From NCBI GenBank assembly GCA_038503065.1, contig JBCAMK010000001.1, forward strand, positions 1,798,001-1,862,000: 64,000 nucleotides of DNA, written 5' to 3'. Source of the stretch: Paragyromitra xinjiangensis. Taxonomy: Eukaryota; Ascomycota; Pezizomycetes; Pezizales; Discinaceae. Every line of letters begins with the position of its first letter. The first letter of the stretch is position 1. Positions 1-12,294 of the stretch are shown here, piece after piece. The notes beneath the pieces are model-generated. The model was not told where the DNA came from, did no database searches, and saw nothing but the letters and a program-made list of their open reading frames with translations. The translations under genes were made by a program, and so were the position numbers.

Positions 1-374
1 GTCTACGTTCCAGTCACCCAGATTTTTTTTCAATATTTGGTGTTTAGAATCTACTCGACGAAGATTAAAGTATCCGGATGCCAAGAAATGGCTTGGTCTC
101 GCGGGGTCAAATGGGCGTTAGCAAGCCAGTGAATACGGCCCGAGTGTGAGTTAGGATTATTAGGCATCTGAATATGTACTTCAATTTCTCCCGAGTAGAT
201 TCCCCTACACATCGCGCCAACTACCAAAAATAAATAGCAATTTTTCCAAAAGGTCTAGAATCGAAGACTAGTAGCCCACCCGCTTGTTCATTGCCAATTT
301 CTAGGTTGTACCATCATCAATTACCAAATGGCTGCCAACACATCAGCAACGATCTAAGTGAAATCAAGCATTTT

Positions 375-668
375 TCAATCACTTGCTAGAGTATCAGGGA
401 GAAAGTTGCCACATACCACTGGTTTAGCCTCATACAACCCATACGAGTGGGTGCTACCCCTCCAAGCACCGTTAGGAAGGCGACAGTAGTACTTGCAATT
501 AAACCCGCAATTCTTCTTCCTACATATGCAACCGTTACAGTGTCCTTTCACCTTAATAGCTTCATTTTCTATGGTATGGTTCGGGTCCTGTGGCCCACAG
601 TCGTGCGAGGATTCTACTTCGATCCCCACATGGCCACAGGCGTAGGTAGTAGTTCTGCGGAAGCACAT
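375..668 (-). CDS. Small cysteine-rich hypothetical protein
   Basis: Open frame of 97 codons from the internal ATG at 668, starting MCFRRTTTYACGHVG. The frame is open further upstream, to an ATG at 797, but that extension is low-complexity and hydrophobic/basic and looks like leader sequence. The product has about 12 cysteines in C-x2-C and C-x4-C-like spacings (GHCNGCICRKKNCGFNCKYYC), suggesting a zinc-binding or disulphide-rich fold. I recall short fungal proteins beginning MCFR-TTTYACGH as conserved hypotheticals, but I know no function. With the start at 668 there is no signal peptide. A GTATGT immediately after the codons for AKPV (near 418) could be a splice donor, so the last 13 residues may be intronic and the true C-terminus different. 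It is isolated, with acrB 1.3 kb away on the same strand. Confidence 0.5.
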   Translation of the reverse strand: MCFRRTTTYACGHVGIEVESSHDCGPQDPNHTIENEAIKVKGHCNGCICRKKNCGFNCKYYCRLPNGAWRGSTHSYGLYEAKPVVCGNFLPDTLASD

Positions 669-1925
669 CTTATATTTTAGTGTCGAGAAGATCGTGAGGG
701 CCAGTAACTTTTGAGGGAGAAAAAGGTGACGAGGGAATGGGTGGGAGCGATGAAGGAGAGAAATAAAACTGCTGAAAGGGGCTTTATACTGGTCCATTTA
801 AGTCGAATCCCGCTAGCAAAGCCCTGTTTGAAACTTATACTAGTATTATGAAAATGCCCAAGTCTAAACCTTAACCCCTAAGGTAAACAGCACCAACCCC
901 CAAGTACTTGCGCAGATCAAGTGATAACAACTGTGGTCAGCCTACGATGTAGTTCAACCCAGCTCCAGGAAAGCCTACGCCAACCTAATTGTGGAAGACT
1001 TAAGGCTTTGTCTTCAGCTAAAGCCGCAAAGGGACTATAGAGGACAGACTTATGATATTCCTATTAGTCTAACACCCCCTACCGAACCCACGTGGCCTAG
1101 TTCTCCTATTAAAAGTCCCTAGTCCATATTTATTCCTCCACAAACTACTCTGGGAACCCAAGAAGGGATGATCAAGCCATCAGCTCTAGAATCGAAATAA
1201 GGGAGCTTCAAGTACTAAATAAAAAGTGGGGAGACCTCAGGCCAGATCTTATACATATATCACAAGCTTCTCTAAGCACTAGTTTACCTCCAAGACCTGC
1301 CCAGCCCAAACCGTAGCCCATTTTCCAAAGTCCTTCTTGATGCCTATGCATTGGTCCGAAATCACAAACGACGAGCATCACACCTAGGGACAAGATTTTC
1401 AGGGCCATAAAGCCTTAAGTATGCATAGTGGATCCAGAAGCTAAACCCGACCTCTTGGGCCTTATCAGATAGCGAGTGAGACTTGATGAAGCAAAAACGT
1501 GTCACGCAAGCCACAACACGCCTAACCAACTAAAAAGAGTGACATAAAAGGAATAGCATCAAGCCGAAAGAGGGTATATACGGTGAAATCCAAACTCGCA
1601 CGAATGAGTAGCGCAGATAGACAATCGTCTCCCCAAAAAATTGTAAAACACCCTACGAATATCAAATGATCCAAAAAAAATTGCCCCGAAACACGCCATG
1701 AAATTCTGCAAGATGCCCAATGTATAAATACACAGTATGCTAAATCTCACCAAACATCCAACCAAAAAATGTCCTCCTGATTCTACTTTGCCTAGTCTTC
1801 AGCACATAAATATTATGCTAGCCTAAAACCTAGACTCAAACAAAGAATACCGCCTCATCATCGTAACACATCAACTCCCATCAATCATACAAAATCACGA
1901 TAGATTCGTACAAAAACCAACAGCT
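669..1925. other. Intergenic, no gene seen
   Basis: About 1.26 kb between the cysteine-rich ORF and the acrB stop codon. Only short frames without family resemblance are present. The part next to 1925 should be the acrB 3' UTR. Confidence 0.5.
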
Positions 1926-4756
1926 TCACTTTCTCTCTCTCATGAAAGCCGTCATCAGTCCGGGTGGAAAGGTCATGGAAGTATGGCCCAATGACATGTC
2001 CCCGCTGCTACCACCGGGGATATCGTAGGACGAGGCTTGCATGAATTCCGCACGTTCGAGTTCTGACATATTTGTGACAACACTATCACTGGAGAACATC
2101 GATGAGGACCGCTCACGGTTATTCGGGGAAATAGCGGCATGTGGATTTTGCAAGACCAACCCTGGGGGAGTCGAAACATGCATAGAGCTATGATTACTGT
2201 GGGGGCCGCCGTCAGGAGTCGATGGAGGAAGCTGAGATTGGAGTTGCTGCTGGAGAAGCGCGTTCTCGGATGCGTGATAAGCCGCCCAGTTCTCTTGGGA
2301 TCGAATATGATATTCACGCATCTTAGCTTCCATGCGAGCAATTGCTTCAGAGAATTCCTTCTCTAAGGAAGTGCGGTGAGCTTGCAAAGCTTCCCTACCC
2401 GCCTTCCTCCTCTCCCTAGCCTCGGCTTCCTGGAAAATCTCTTGTCCAAGCTTGTTGAGGTCGGTACGCAGCTTAGTGAGCCTCGCAGTTAACTTTTCCT
2501 TTTTTGTTGCAAGGGATGCTGCCTCCGATTCAACCGCTGACGCTTGGCGATCTGCCGCAGCCTTTGCTTCACCCGCTTGGTTCTGTGCAGACTGGAGTTG
2601 GCTCCTCTCTTCGCGCCAGAGTTTTTTCTTCTCTTTCCACTCGGCCTTCATCTTCTCAGGCACATTTTCAAGCCCCGCTAACTCAGCCAGCATCTTCTCG
2701 TTTTCCTCTTCTGCGCGTTTGATGGCTTCCTTTAAAGCGAGATTTCTACGGAAAGCGCGTTCCTCGCCTCGGTCATTTCCTAGAAGTGATCGGTGCTTTT
2801 CGATTTCTTTGCGAATGTCACTCAGCGTACCTTTATGGGTCCTCTTCACCGCTTTTAACCGATTTTTCTGGTCAAGTAGGCATGAATTTGCCTGGGCAAG
2901 TGTATTCAGAAGAGTAGTGATCGGGGATAAAGGGCGCGACGGCTGCTGAGTAGCAACAGGAGCAGCAGCAGCAGAAGAAGCTATGATAACGTCAGGGCAA
3001 TACGGTTTAGATGACATCCAGATATCATGTACATACCCTGTGCGGGCATCGTGCAAGCACTTGTCCTGTAGACCACCTGTAGTCCCTTCTTTACAAACTC
3101 GAAATCATACTCAGTCGCTCCAGTAAGACCCGTGATCTCGATCGTCCAGTCGTCTTCCGCAACCCCCATAGCCTCTCCATTCTCACCATCAACATCCCGA
3201 GCCCCTTTTGCTTTATAGATATCCGTTTGGGGCCAAACGATCCCATTTACTCGAACAAACAATGGAAACGTTCCATCCTTCCCACTCCCATCTATACCAT
3301 TTGCCACCATACTCCCATTCATCCCGTACAAATCGTCAGCACCCATCCTCATCCCAAAGAAGCTCGCTGAAAACCCAATATCCGTCGATCCAATCCTAGT
3401 AATCCATACTCTTACATCCTCCCCACCCGAGAGTGGTGAATCACCAGAAAGTGATGTCTCAACAGGATTAGGGATGGTAGCCTCTGACGAAATTTGGGAT
3501 TGCTCCACTTCCTTCGCAATGTGAACTATAGCGCTTGCCATGGTTGCCCATAGTGGTTGGTTATCTCGAATATGTTGTATTTGATTTTTCTTTTTTCTCC
3601 TTCCACCAGTTCCTGCTGTGCTATTTTCACGCTCAAGTGGCTGGGATGGCGCCCCAGCAGCCGCTTCTGGATCTTTATCTTTTTGTTTCCCGGGGGAAAC
3701 TGAAGTCTCTTTTGAATTCGCCGAGCCCGGTGCTGACGTATCAGTCGTATCTGGTCTCCGAATCAACCATCTCCTGGTAGCCCTCATAACACCCTGTGCA
3801 ACGATATGGATTGCAATTGCACTCCGGATCCAACCTGCAGATGACCCTATTCTGCCGACCATTCCCGACGAAGGCCCGCCCAAAATGGAATCTGAATGCG
3901 GCTGCAATCCGTCCCAAGCATCTGATAACTGAAATCTCCCTTGAACAACTCTCACTCCACCCATCACTCCAGCGCAAACGACTGCATTCCTAAGAGTTCC
4001 CCCACTTTGGCTTGCATGCCCAGCACCTAGAGAAATGGCAATCACGGCTTGAGCAAAGTCGATGAGAAACACACGTGCAGAAGGCCAGAGGAACATTGAC
4101 AGCAGTGCCACAAGGATATCTGCAAATATGATTGTGAGAAGTGAAGGAGCTCCATTGGATCCTTGTAGCAGAAGGTTCGTGAGAGATGGTAGAGACGAGG
4201 TCGTTGAAGCGCTGAGAAGAGTAGTAGACGGTGGTACAAATGTTAGTGAAGCGAAGAGGAAATGTATAATCGTAAGTACAGTAGATGGTAGTTGTAGAAA
4301 TATGATCAGAAGCGTAATGGTATCTAGAAGCGGAAACGACGAAAGAACAGTCGAAGGAACCCCTCCAGTCATAATAGTGGCTATCTTTCCAGAAGGATTG
4401 ATGTCGATTTGACGATGTTCAGCCGTAACAGTACCATTCACCCCATTCGAAAAACTTTCAATCAGATCACCCTCCAGACTATCTGAATAACTCCTGCCAG
4501 GTGCCTTCCCATCCCATCCATTAATGTACCCGTTCGCAACCCCTCCATTGACCTCAGCAGGCTGAAACTGATTTGTCGCAGTAACAGTCTGCTGGTTTGG
4601 GGATGGATTCGGAGCAACGGGGGCCGTCACGGCGGAACCGTTGCTTGTAGAGCCCGAGCGAGAGGGACGCTTTACAGGCGGAACGAGGCCATTACTGTGG
4701 TGATGGTGCAGGCCCTGGCGTTTAGAAGACGAGGTGCCCGCTGAACTTCGTGGCAT
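1926..4756 (-). CDS. acrB: AcrB-like ubiquitination network signalling protein
   Basis: Two exons, 4756..3037 and 2980..1926, joined across a 56-bp GTATGT...AG intron (2981..3036), give 924 residues. The N-terminus MPRSSAGTSSSKRQ and the overall plan match Aspergillus AcrB as I remember it. A low-complexity Ser/Asn/Gly-rich N-terminus is followed by hydrophobic segments (about residues 135-180 and 205-240, including LLDTITLLIIFLQLP), then a variable middle. The exon junction precedes a long charged coiled coil (about residues 590-800) and a Ser/Pro-rich tail. In A. nidulans AcrB is a membrane/coiled-coil protein tied to the HulA/CreD ubiquitination network, carbon catabolite repression and acriflavine resistance; function here is inferred from that. 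The start is the first ATG of the long frame and matches the family N-terminus. No neighbour is functionally linked. Confidence 0.85.
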
Positions 4757-7700
4757 CGGCAGCTGGTGTTGTTTGGACGACCCAGACCAGCTCCGAGCCT
4801 GTGTCTACCGAAGATGACACAAAGCGAAACCCGCTGAATTAAACAGCGATGCGATAAATAACCGTCGGTGGATTAGTGTAGATGGAGGAGGAGAGGAGGG
4901 ATGAAGGGGCGGGGGAGAGAATGATGAAAGTGTAACAGTGGCGTGGGGGTCTTGACTTGAGTAAGAGGATTCCGAAGAACGAAAGTGGGAGGGAAATGTT
5001 TGTAGGGGGTGGGGAGGAAAATCAACGTCTGAGAATTGGGTTTGGGGCAAAAGAGGGCTGACTGTAATGCGACCATTTGTGAAGGTACTCTACATTATGC
5101 ACCTAAACTAACGAACCAGACGAGGCACACAGGGGCAATAGATACATGTAGCTAAACATAAGTGAAGTTATGCATCCACGCAGTCTACTGCTATTTTATT
5201 TACTTCGGATCCTGTACTCTGCACTGTAACACTCTACTTTGTTCCATACATTTGCGTCGAAAACAAAAGAAAAAAGACACATCCAGTAATTCTTCAGCGC
5301 ATGTCGTCTAATCTCTTAGGGCCCCGGTATCGTAACCGTGATACATTACACCTCGGTACGGCACCCATCGTCACTCACTCGCACAAAGTTTAGGCCTTCG
5401 GAGAAATTTTAAAATTGAAGGTTCATACTAACGTCCATGCGCTCTCCACGCCGCCAGATACACTAAATCGGCCAGTTGCAGTATCAATCACTTACATCTC
5501 AACTCTGTTACCGGTGAGAAGGTTCAAATACGAATCTGCTTGCCTTACTATTGGATCTTTTACCGGGAATCCGCACCGTCAGATTAATGATCCTAATATC
5601 ATGTATCCGCGGGGCGCGCTCAATTCAAGACCCTAAAGGCATCATCTTCGCCTCACTTCGTAAACCTGGGGCCCAAGTTGGCCAAAAAAAGGAAGTCAGA
5701 AATCAAGGAATGAATTAAGAACTTCCCTTCAAGTTCACAAAACCAGTCGAATAGTCCTGCTAAGCGGGTCCTCCCATGGCCTCATCGGAGTCTCGGACAG
5801 GGTTCTCGGGTGATTATAGCCACATGCAGATGCTCCGGCCGGGTCTAAATCTCCATACAGGGACAGATCCCGGAGTCGCAATCTACCAAACCTTTTTTTC
5901 CGTTCGATCTCGACCTAGCCTAGAGAAGCAAACCAATTTTCCTCTTTCCCTTGTCACCATTGAAGAATCAAACCCGCATTTTTCCTGTAAGGGAAACATG
6001 ACATCCATCTCCACTTTTATCGGAGTGATGTCAAAAACTTTTACAATCAGGAAGAAACCACTAAACCGGTAAGTCCACGCTTCAGAGATGATAAAATCTG
6101 CATTTTGAGGTCCCTGTCAACTGTAAACGCCAAAACACCAAGCATTTCGTCGATCCGTGGAATTCCTTCACACCACACCATCCATCGTCGATTTAACGAT
6201 TCCCCTCGCTCACGCCCCTCCACTGCTTTTTTTCTTTCTTTCTCCACCTTCCACCTTCACCCCTCATAGACGGGAACAATTTTTTCCGCGAGCCCCGCCC
6301 TGGTTTCCTTTGTTTTTCTTCCTTCTCCCTTGCTCACCTACGTAATTTAACTCAAGCGATTGGTTCGGCTAGCTCCCGGTGACTGTGCAGAAGCGTGCGC
6401 TGGTGCCACGTATGAGTAATAAGCTTGCCTGGGATAAAAACAATATGGGGAACTTTATCACCACCGAGTCGGAGTTCAAGATGAGAGGAACATTCTCTAA
6501 AAAAGGGAGCACCTACGTACTTCAGGTACTGCTAAATTCGGGGAATACTACACCCATTACCCGAGAGGCAAGCACCCACCGTCCGAAGTCCGATCCTAGC
6601 CTGGAAGAAAATACTCTACCCTGGTCGAGGCAGTAAACTCTTAAAGCAGGGTAAGCGACCTGTGCAACATCTGAGCGTTGCAGGAGATCTTCCCGCTGCA
6701 AGACTATACTCTAACATATGCCACTTATTAGAGAGTAAAACCTCGGCAACGGACACCGGCAGCTTGATAGAGAAGAACAGTATCAGGTGATTTATGGTGA
6801 CTGATGTATATGCGATACGATAGGGCCGCCAGCGGCGGGAAGATAGGAAGCGGGGTTTACAGTGCAACGGGATCCAGGGTCGGATGTACGTGATTGGGGC
6901 TGGAAGGCATTCTTTGAAACAGGAGGACTACAATTGTTCCTGTCCGTGACGAATCTAGGTGCAAGTAATCACTTCCACACGTTCAAGTCTCGAAAAATTT
7001 CCGTAAACCAGTATATATCTCCTTCAATTGAACGAGAATGGCTCCCAAACAGCAGGGGTTGAAGGCTTCGAACACGCAGAGACTATACCAGGTCGTTGAT
7101 ATTATCGTGGATTAAATCAGTTTCCCCGTTTCCCACTTCTTGTACCCAACCTTGAACCTTTCGGGCACCAATCATTGACTCTAGGGATCTGCATGGCCGG
7201 GATGATATCAAGTACTCTAGCGCTTGTTTAGGGCGCTAGCGCATCATTCCTGTCAAAAAACAATCCTATCAGACTGCAATGTGGATCCTCATCCATTCAA
7301 AACTCTAGTCAAGCACGGCCGGAAATCCTCTTCGAGTTAGCTTTCCTTCTAATTTACCCTACTGATGTTTAATGTCTTCCTGTCCTTGACGTGCAATCTC
7401 TTAAGTGGAAGATTTATTGCCATGGATTCAATACTCGCCTTGCTTTGCTGTCCCAATAGCATCTAGGATGATCGAATAACCCGTAGACTTATTAAATACC
7501 ATCAGCTCACATTCCTAAGCTCTATATTCATATTCTTTTTCAGGCCAGGTAATAGAAAACGGTACTGATCAGCCGCTAGGCTAGGCCTGCAGTATGGTGA
7601 CACGTGAAACAACGGGGAAAGTCGTGATCCGTGATAAACATTACGAGAAGTTAGTTACCCCACCCCGGACTCCGAGTACTGGAAAGAGGAGATGGCGTGA

Positions 7701-7971
7701 GCCTGGGCCGGCGGTTTTCATAAAAGGTCACTCGGGAAACCGCCCGAGATACAAGACTACGCATATGTTTCGGTATGTGCCCGGTACTTTTTTTTTACTT
7801 ATTGCCCTGATAATATACATGTGCTATCACGTGCCAGGTCTAAAATTCAATATTCACGTATAGGTCTATCTTATCGTTTGTTATGCATGGGTTTCTATTT
7901 CCACGTGCACCCGTTTCATCTTCATCTTCTACAAAGTCATACGATATCACTCGTTATATTAGAAGACCGGA
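4757..7971. other. Gene-poor intergenic DNA (acrB promoter side)
   Basis: Roughly 3.2 kb with no recognisable gene. The first few hundred bases must hold the acrB promoter and leader. A pyrimidine-rich tract on the plus strand lies at about 6180-6345. Short open frames (for example 5776..6072 and 6379..6636) have no domain resemblance and look random. Confidence 0.5.
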
Positions 7972-8172
7972 TGTTGGAAAAGCTCGATTGATTGCTTTAT
8001 TGCTTGCTAGAGCAGGCGCAGCCTGCTCTCTATATACCATGATCTCGTACCCACAAAGGTCCTCATACTATTCCCATTCCCGAGCCTCTGCCCGAGCCTC
8101 TGCCCGAGCTTCACTCCGAGACCTCCGAACCAAGTCACGGAGTCCGTACATATTAGGAAGTAATATCCAACA
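7972..8172. mobile_element. Solo LTR, copy 1 (201 bp) with 5-bp target duplication
   Basis: The element starts TGTTGGAAAAGCTC and ends ATATCCAACA, so its ends are TG...CA inside a short inverted repeat TGTTGGA/TCCAACA. It is flanked by a perfect direct repeat CCGGA (7967-7971 and 8173-8177), the expected 5-bp integrase duplication of an LTR retrotransposon. A related copy lies at 58662..58898. The interior shares ACCCACAAAGGTCC, CCCATTCCCGAG and GTACATATTAGGAAG with that copy and contains a GC-rich CCGAGCCTCTGC tandem repeat (about 8080-8110). No gag or pol remnant is nearby, so it is a solo LTR left by LTR-LTR recombination. Orientation is not assigned. Confidence 0.85.
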
Positions 8173-10421
8173 CCGGAGATCAGTATTTTCTGAGGCACAT
8201 ATGTGGCTCCTAGAAGTTAAACCTTTCATTGACCTTTAAGGAGAACTGCAGCGTGGATGTATATAACCCAAGCCTCTTGGGCAGATTTATATTATCCTTC
8301 TACTGAGGTTTAGTTCTTGATTTTTTTCGCTAGGGGATTAGTCTATAATAAGTCACCCGTTCGTTGCTGTTAAATTCTATAATTTATTTCGAAATATATA
8401 CCCTTGCAATATTTTAGCTCTATTAGGAGTATAGAGAAAATTTAGTCTATTGAAAGCAGCCACAAGTGGAGGAAATCAGGAGAAACACAATACAGAGGCT
8501 AGCAAAGAGGGTGGAGGAGAATATAATCTAAACATGCGGATGTCAATCAACAGAACTGGTGATAGGATGTAGTGCTTTCGGGAAGGCAGGAAATTACCAG
8601 GACCTTAAGAAATTTAACCCAAGAATATTCAAAGCCCTCTAAAAATAGAAAAAGACAAAGAGGGAAGGGGAAAAGAGAGGGAGGAAGATTTGTAACGAAC
8701 TGATCTAAACAGCCTAACCTCTCACCACAAACCACCAAAGTTTACGTGGAGTTGGTTGTATACCCCGCATGGAAAGGGCAATAATAATACTTCGCCATAC
8801 TCAGGGCCCTAAACTAATGAGTCAAGAAGTAGATTTTCCGGAAACTTTTGGTATCTGCTAGCAATATCATAGGAGTATGTTATTGCCTCCACCACGGCCA
8901 CAGGAGTCTCACTTCAAGGTGCGGGAGTTTTTTTGCCACCTACGTAGGACTAAACTTCTGCCGTAGCTTACTTCTGCATACAGTGCTGAAAACCTCCGTC
9001 ATGTACTTCTATGCAAACACGAAGGGGTGTGGCTTTCCCTTGTGAATTGTTGTATCTGCCGCTGTCCAAATCATGACCCAAGGTAACTTTGAACTTCTTC
9101 TCGAAATGAACTGGAGCCTGACACTGAATTATAGGTTTATCCGCCATAAAATCGAGACATCTCATGGTGCTCTGTTCCACCGGTATTAAGTCTCCTGGGA
9201 AAAAGTCGTAGGATGGTAGTTGAGAGCTGATTGATCTGTAGTACCATCGGACTACTACACAGTTCGTAGTGTGGAGATGGTATTGGAATCCTAAATCGAA
9301 AAGTTCAAGAATTATTTTTTGGCTGAGTTGGGTTGAGCACGGGGAGGTAGATAGCCGGCGAATCTATCTCTATTAGTATGCTTTATCTTTCTCTTCCAGG
9401 AGCCGTCCTAAGTCTTCGGCAAGGGTGTTTCGTTGTTATATCCAACGGCACAAAAGTATTTTTCCGAAGGATCATGCGTATGATGGACTCTGATTCGACA
9501 TATGGTTAGGTGTTTAAGGCGAGTATCGGGAAAGTCTAAGTTTGTTAAAAGTCTATAGTCGGAGGTTTGAAAGAGGAATAAACTAGGACAAGACGAACTG
9601 AATTAGCGAGAAGAGGGAATAGAATAGCGTCTAAAAATCGCAGTATATATTTGGCCATAATCCCAAACGGTCACCGCAATACTATACAATACGTATACTT
9701 TCATGATTTTTAACAGTTTTGGCCAGCATCAATAGAATGTTTTCTCATTATCTTGATCTATCAAGTGGTTTATTCGTAATTTTATGACTTGATAAAAGGT
9801 ATAAACTAGTCGTGGAAGATAACGATTTCCTAGCACTGGAATTGGTGAGTGACCTTTTGGGTTTCTTTTCGCCTCTCCGATCACATTATCGCCCTAGAAT
9901 TTCCACCGGGTAACATTTCCTTCACGACTAAGAATTAAGGGGCATATAGTATAAAAGATAGATATGGAGATATTCCAGTGGATAGATATAAATACAACTC
10001 TTCCTTTGCCCCATTTATTTAGCTTACTAAAGAAATAGTAATACTCAGTACTAACTGATACTCATGCACATGTTTGGTGGTAGTAAAACATTGAACTGAA
10101 GAGTTTCAAGGAAAGAACAGAAGGGAAAAACCAAGAAAAATATCCACGCCGGAAAAAGGAAAATTTTTGATGAAAATACTGAATCCCTCCTGGACGCCTC
10201 CCTGTCCCCTTCCCCGTCCTGAAATTTCCCGAATGAAGAAATAAAGCGCATATTTCAAGGCCACCAAAGAGTAAGGAAAATGATAAGGAAAGTAAAACAC
10301 AACCAAGATCAGGCGCTAACTGTCTTTTGAACACATGGAACTCCTACAACAAAATGGAAAAAAAAAGAAATATGTCTAAGGATCCCTCCTCCAAATCTCC
10401 GCTACCTTTTCCCATTATGTT
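8173..10421. other. Gene-poor intergenic DNA
   Basis: About 2.2 kb of AT-rich sequence between the solo LTR and the 3' end of CDH1. No open frame resembles a known family. The final 300 bases probably include the CDH1 3' UTR and polyadenylation region. Confidence 0.5.
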
Positions 10422-12294
10422 TTATCGTATTTGTTGGAATGGATCCAAAGCTATACTCATACGGCCCTCGTTTTTGTTTTTCGCGAAGCAGTTCCAAAAC
10501 CTCAGTGTCTCATCGCCCGCGCCAGTGACAATGACTTGTCCATCTGGGGACATTGCCAAGTATAGAACTCTGTATGTATGTCCCGTCAAGCTCACGACCT
10601 GTGTCATACTGGGATATTTCCAGACGACGATTTGGTTTTCTGAGTAACCGTGGGTGCTGACAATCTCGTTCGAGTTTTTGCTCCAAGCAAGGTTACACAC
10701 TTGACTTCCGGTGTCGATCTCGCTTATCGGTTGCCCTGTCAACGTGTTCCAGAACTTTATCCGACGGTCCGCTGTTCCCCCGCCTGATGCGAGGGTGCCA
10801 TGCTGGTGAGGCGACCACGCGATTGCTTTTACAGCCGCTGTATGCTCCGTGAATTTGTATAGTGGTTGCTCGTTGAGTTTGTCCCAGACAAAAAGTTTGT
10901 TATCATTACCACCTGACGCTAGCTGCCCGTCTTCGCAATTCCATTTTAAACCACAGACTTCTTGTTTGTGGCCTACTAATTTGGCAATATGCTGATCCGG
11001 AGCACGAACATCACGATGGTATATTGTTCGGTCGCGAGAACCTGATGTTAGGATATGGTCATTCCAAGCAAGAGCACCTAATAAAGGTAAGTATAAAGTG
11101 CGGGGCGGCGATACGTGGGGGTAACATACCAACTCGGGCTGTATGCCCAGTCATTACTCGCAAGCGGCGGCATTCCTTCGCATCCCATATTTGAACATAT
11201 CCCTTGTTCGTTCCTATTGCGACATGCGAGCCCTGTATTAAATGAATCAGTATTCAATATTCATCCCGGCACAAGAATAGCGGGGTATCCCATACCCTTT
11301 GTATCCACGAAACGCTTGTGACGTTATCATCCGTCCCCAGATCACACAATTTCGTCACCATCCCCGACGCTGAATTCCACATGTAGACACAACTCCCTAG
11401 CCCCACCCCTAGAATATTCGTACTCCCCCAGTCTACTAGATTTAGGTAAAAGTCATCCGCTAACTCGGGTGCATCCAGTACCTTATATGGCACTTTGCTC
11501 ACGGCTCTTGGTTGTTTTCTAGGCGATAAAAGCATTCGTTGACTATCAAATCGAACAGGAGACAAGGAGTATATTTCTGCTCTGGTATCAACATTGGGCC
11601 CATGTCGGGTTTGTGGGGTCCGCGTCTTTGGTGACATGTATGTGAAGAGATTTTTGGAAGGAGTTGCAGGTGTGTTTGATGCGCCATTGGTCGCAGGTGG
11701 TGTTGGAGCGCGGGCAGATTCGCGGGCAGCGGAATTGCGGGTTGCTAGCGATGATGGGGTTGCTTGAGGTATTTCGTTGTGGAAAAGTTCTGAACGGAGA
11801 AGGGTGGAGAAAGTGCGGTTTGCTTCTTCGGCTGTTGATGGGATGATTAGCATTCCACCACCCTTGCAAACGAAATTAATGGAACATACTCTTCTGGAAA
11901 TGAAGCTCGCCATGGGGTGTCCTCTTCTTCGGTTTTGTGGGTGTTGAGGGTGAGCCATCAGCATGTAGTAAGCTGTAGCTAGCTTGTAGATCTACCCCTT
12001 CGCGATTTGGTATGAATCTGTAAAACGTGATCAGTCTAAATACTCCATGGTCACCCCTGACGAGCGGCCTAAGGTGCCCGGATAAACAATCTATTCCACG
12101 TACCTGTCTCCATACACTATCCGCTGCCGTTTCCTGCTGGGTGAAGGGGCCGGGGATGCAACAGCATCTACTAAGGCTGCCCTCAAAGCATCGGCATCAG
12201 GTCCACTCGAAGGCTTCAGGGCAGGCGATTCTGTCGGAGTCTTAGGTTTCGCTGCAGCGTGCCGAACCCGATTCTCGAACTCCGAACCTCTCAT
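10422..12294 (-). CDS. CDH1: Cdh1/Fizzy-related APC/C activator
   Basis: Five exons (12294..12104, 12017..11890, 11831..11296, 11232..11130, 11077..10422) give 537 residues. The junction of exons 1 and 2 rebuilds GDRFIPNR, the C-box that binds the anaphase-promoting complex. Exon 3 holds the Cdh1 signature KVLDAPELADDFYLNLVDW, followed by WD40 repeats to the end, and the protein ends in the Ile-Arg tail (PFQQIR) that docks on APC/C TPR subunits. The VLDAPEL-DDFYLN motif distinguishes Cdh1 from Cdc20. Role: substrate receptor and activator of the ubiquitin ligase in late mitosis and G1, destroying mitotic cyclins. The N-terminal region is Ser/Pro-rich with SP and TP dipeptides, consistent with CDK inhibition of APC/C binding. 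Introns are 52-86 bp. It is divergent from the aminopeptidase gene. Confidence 0.95.
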
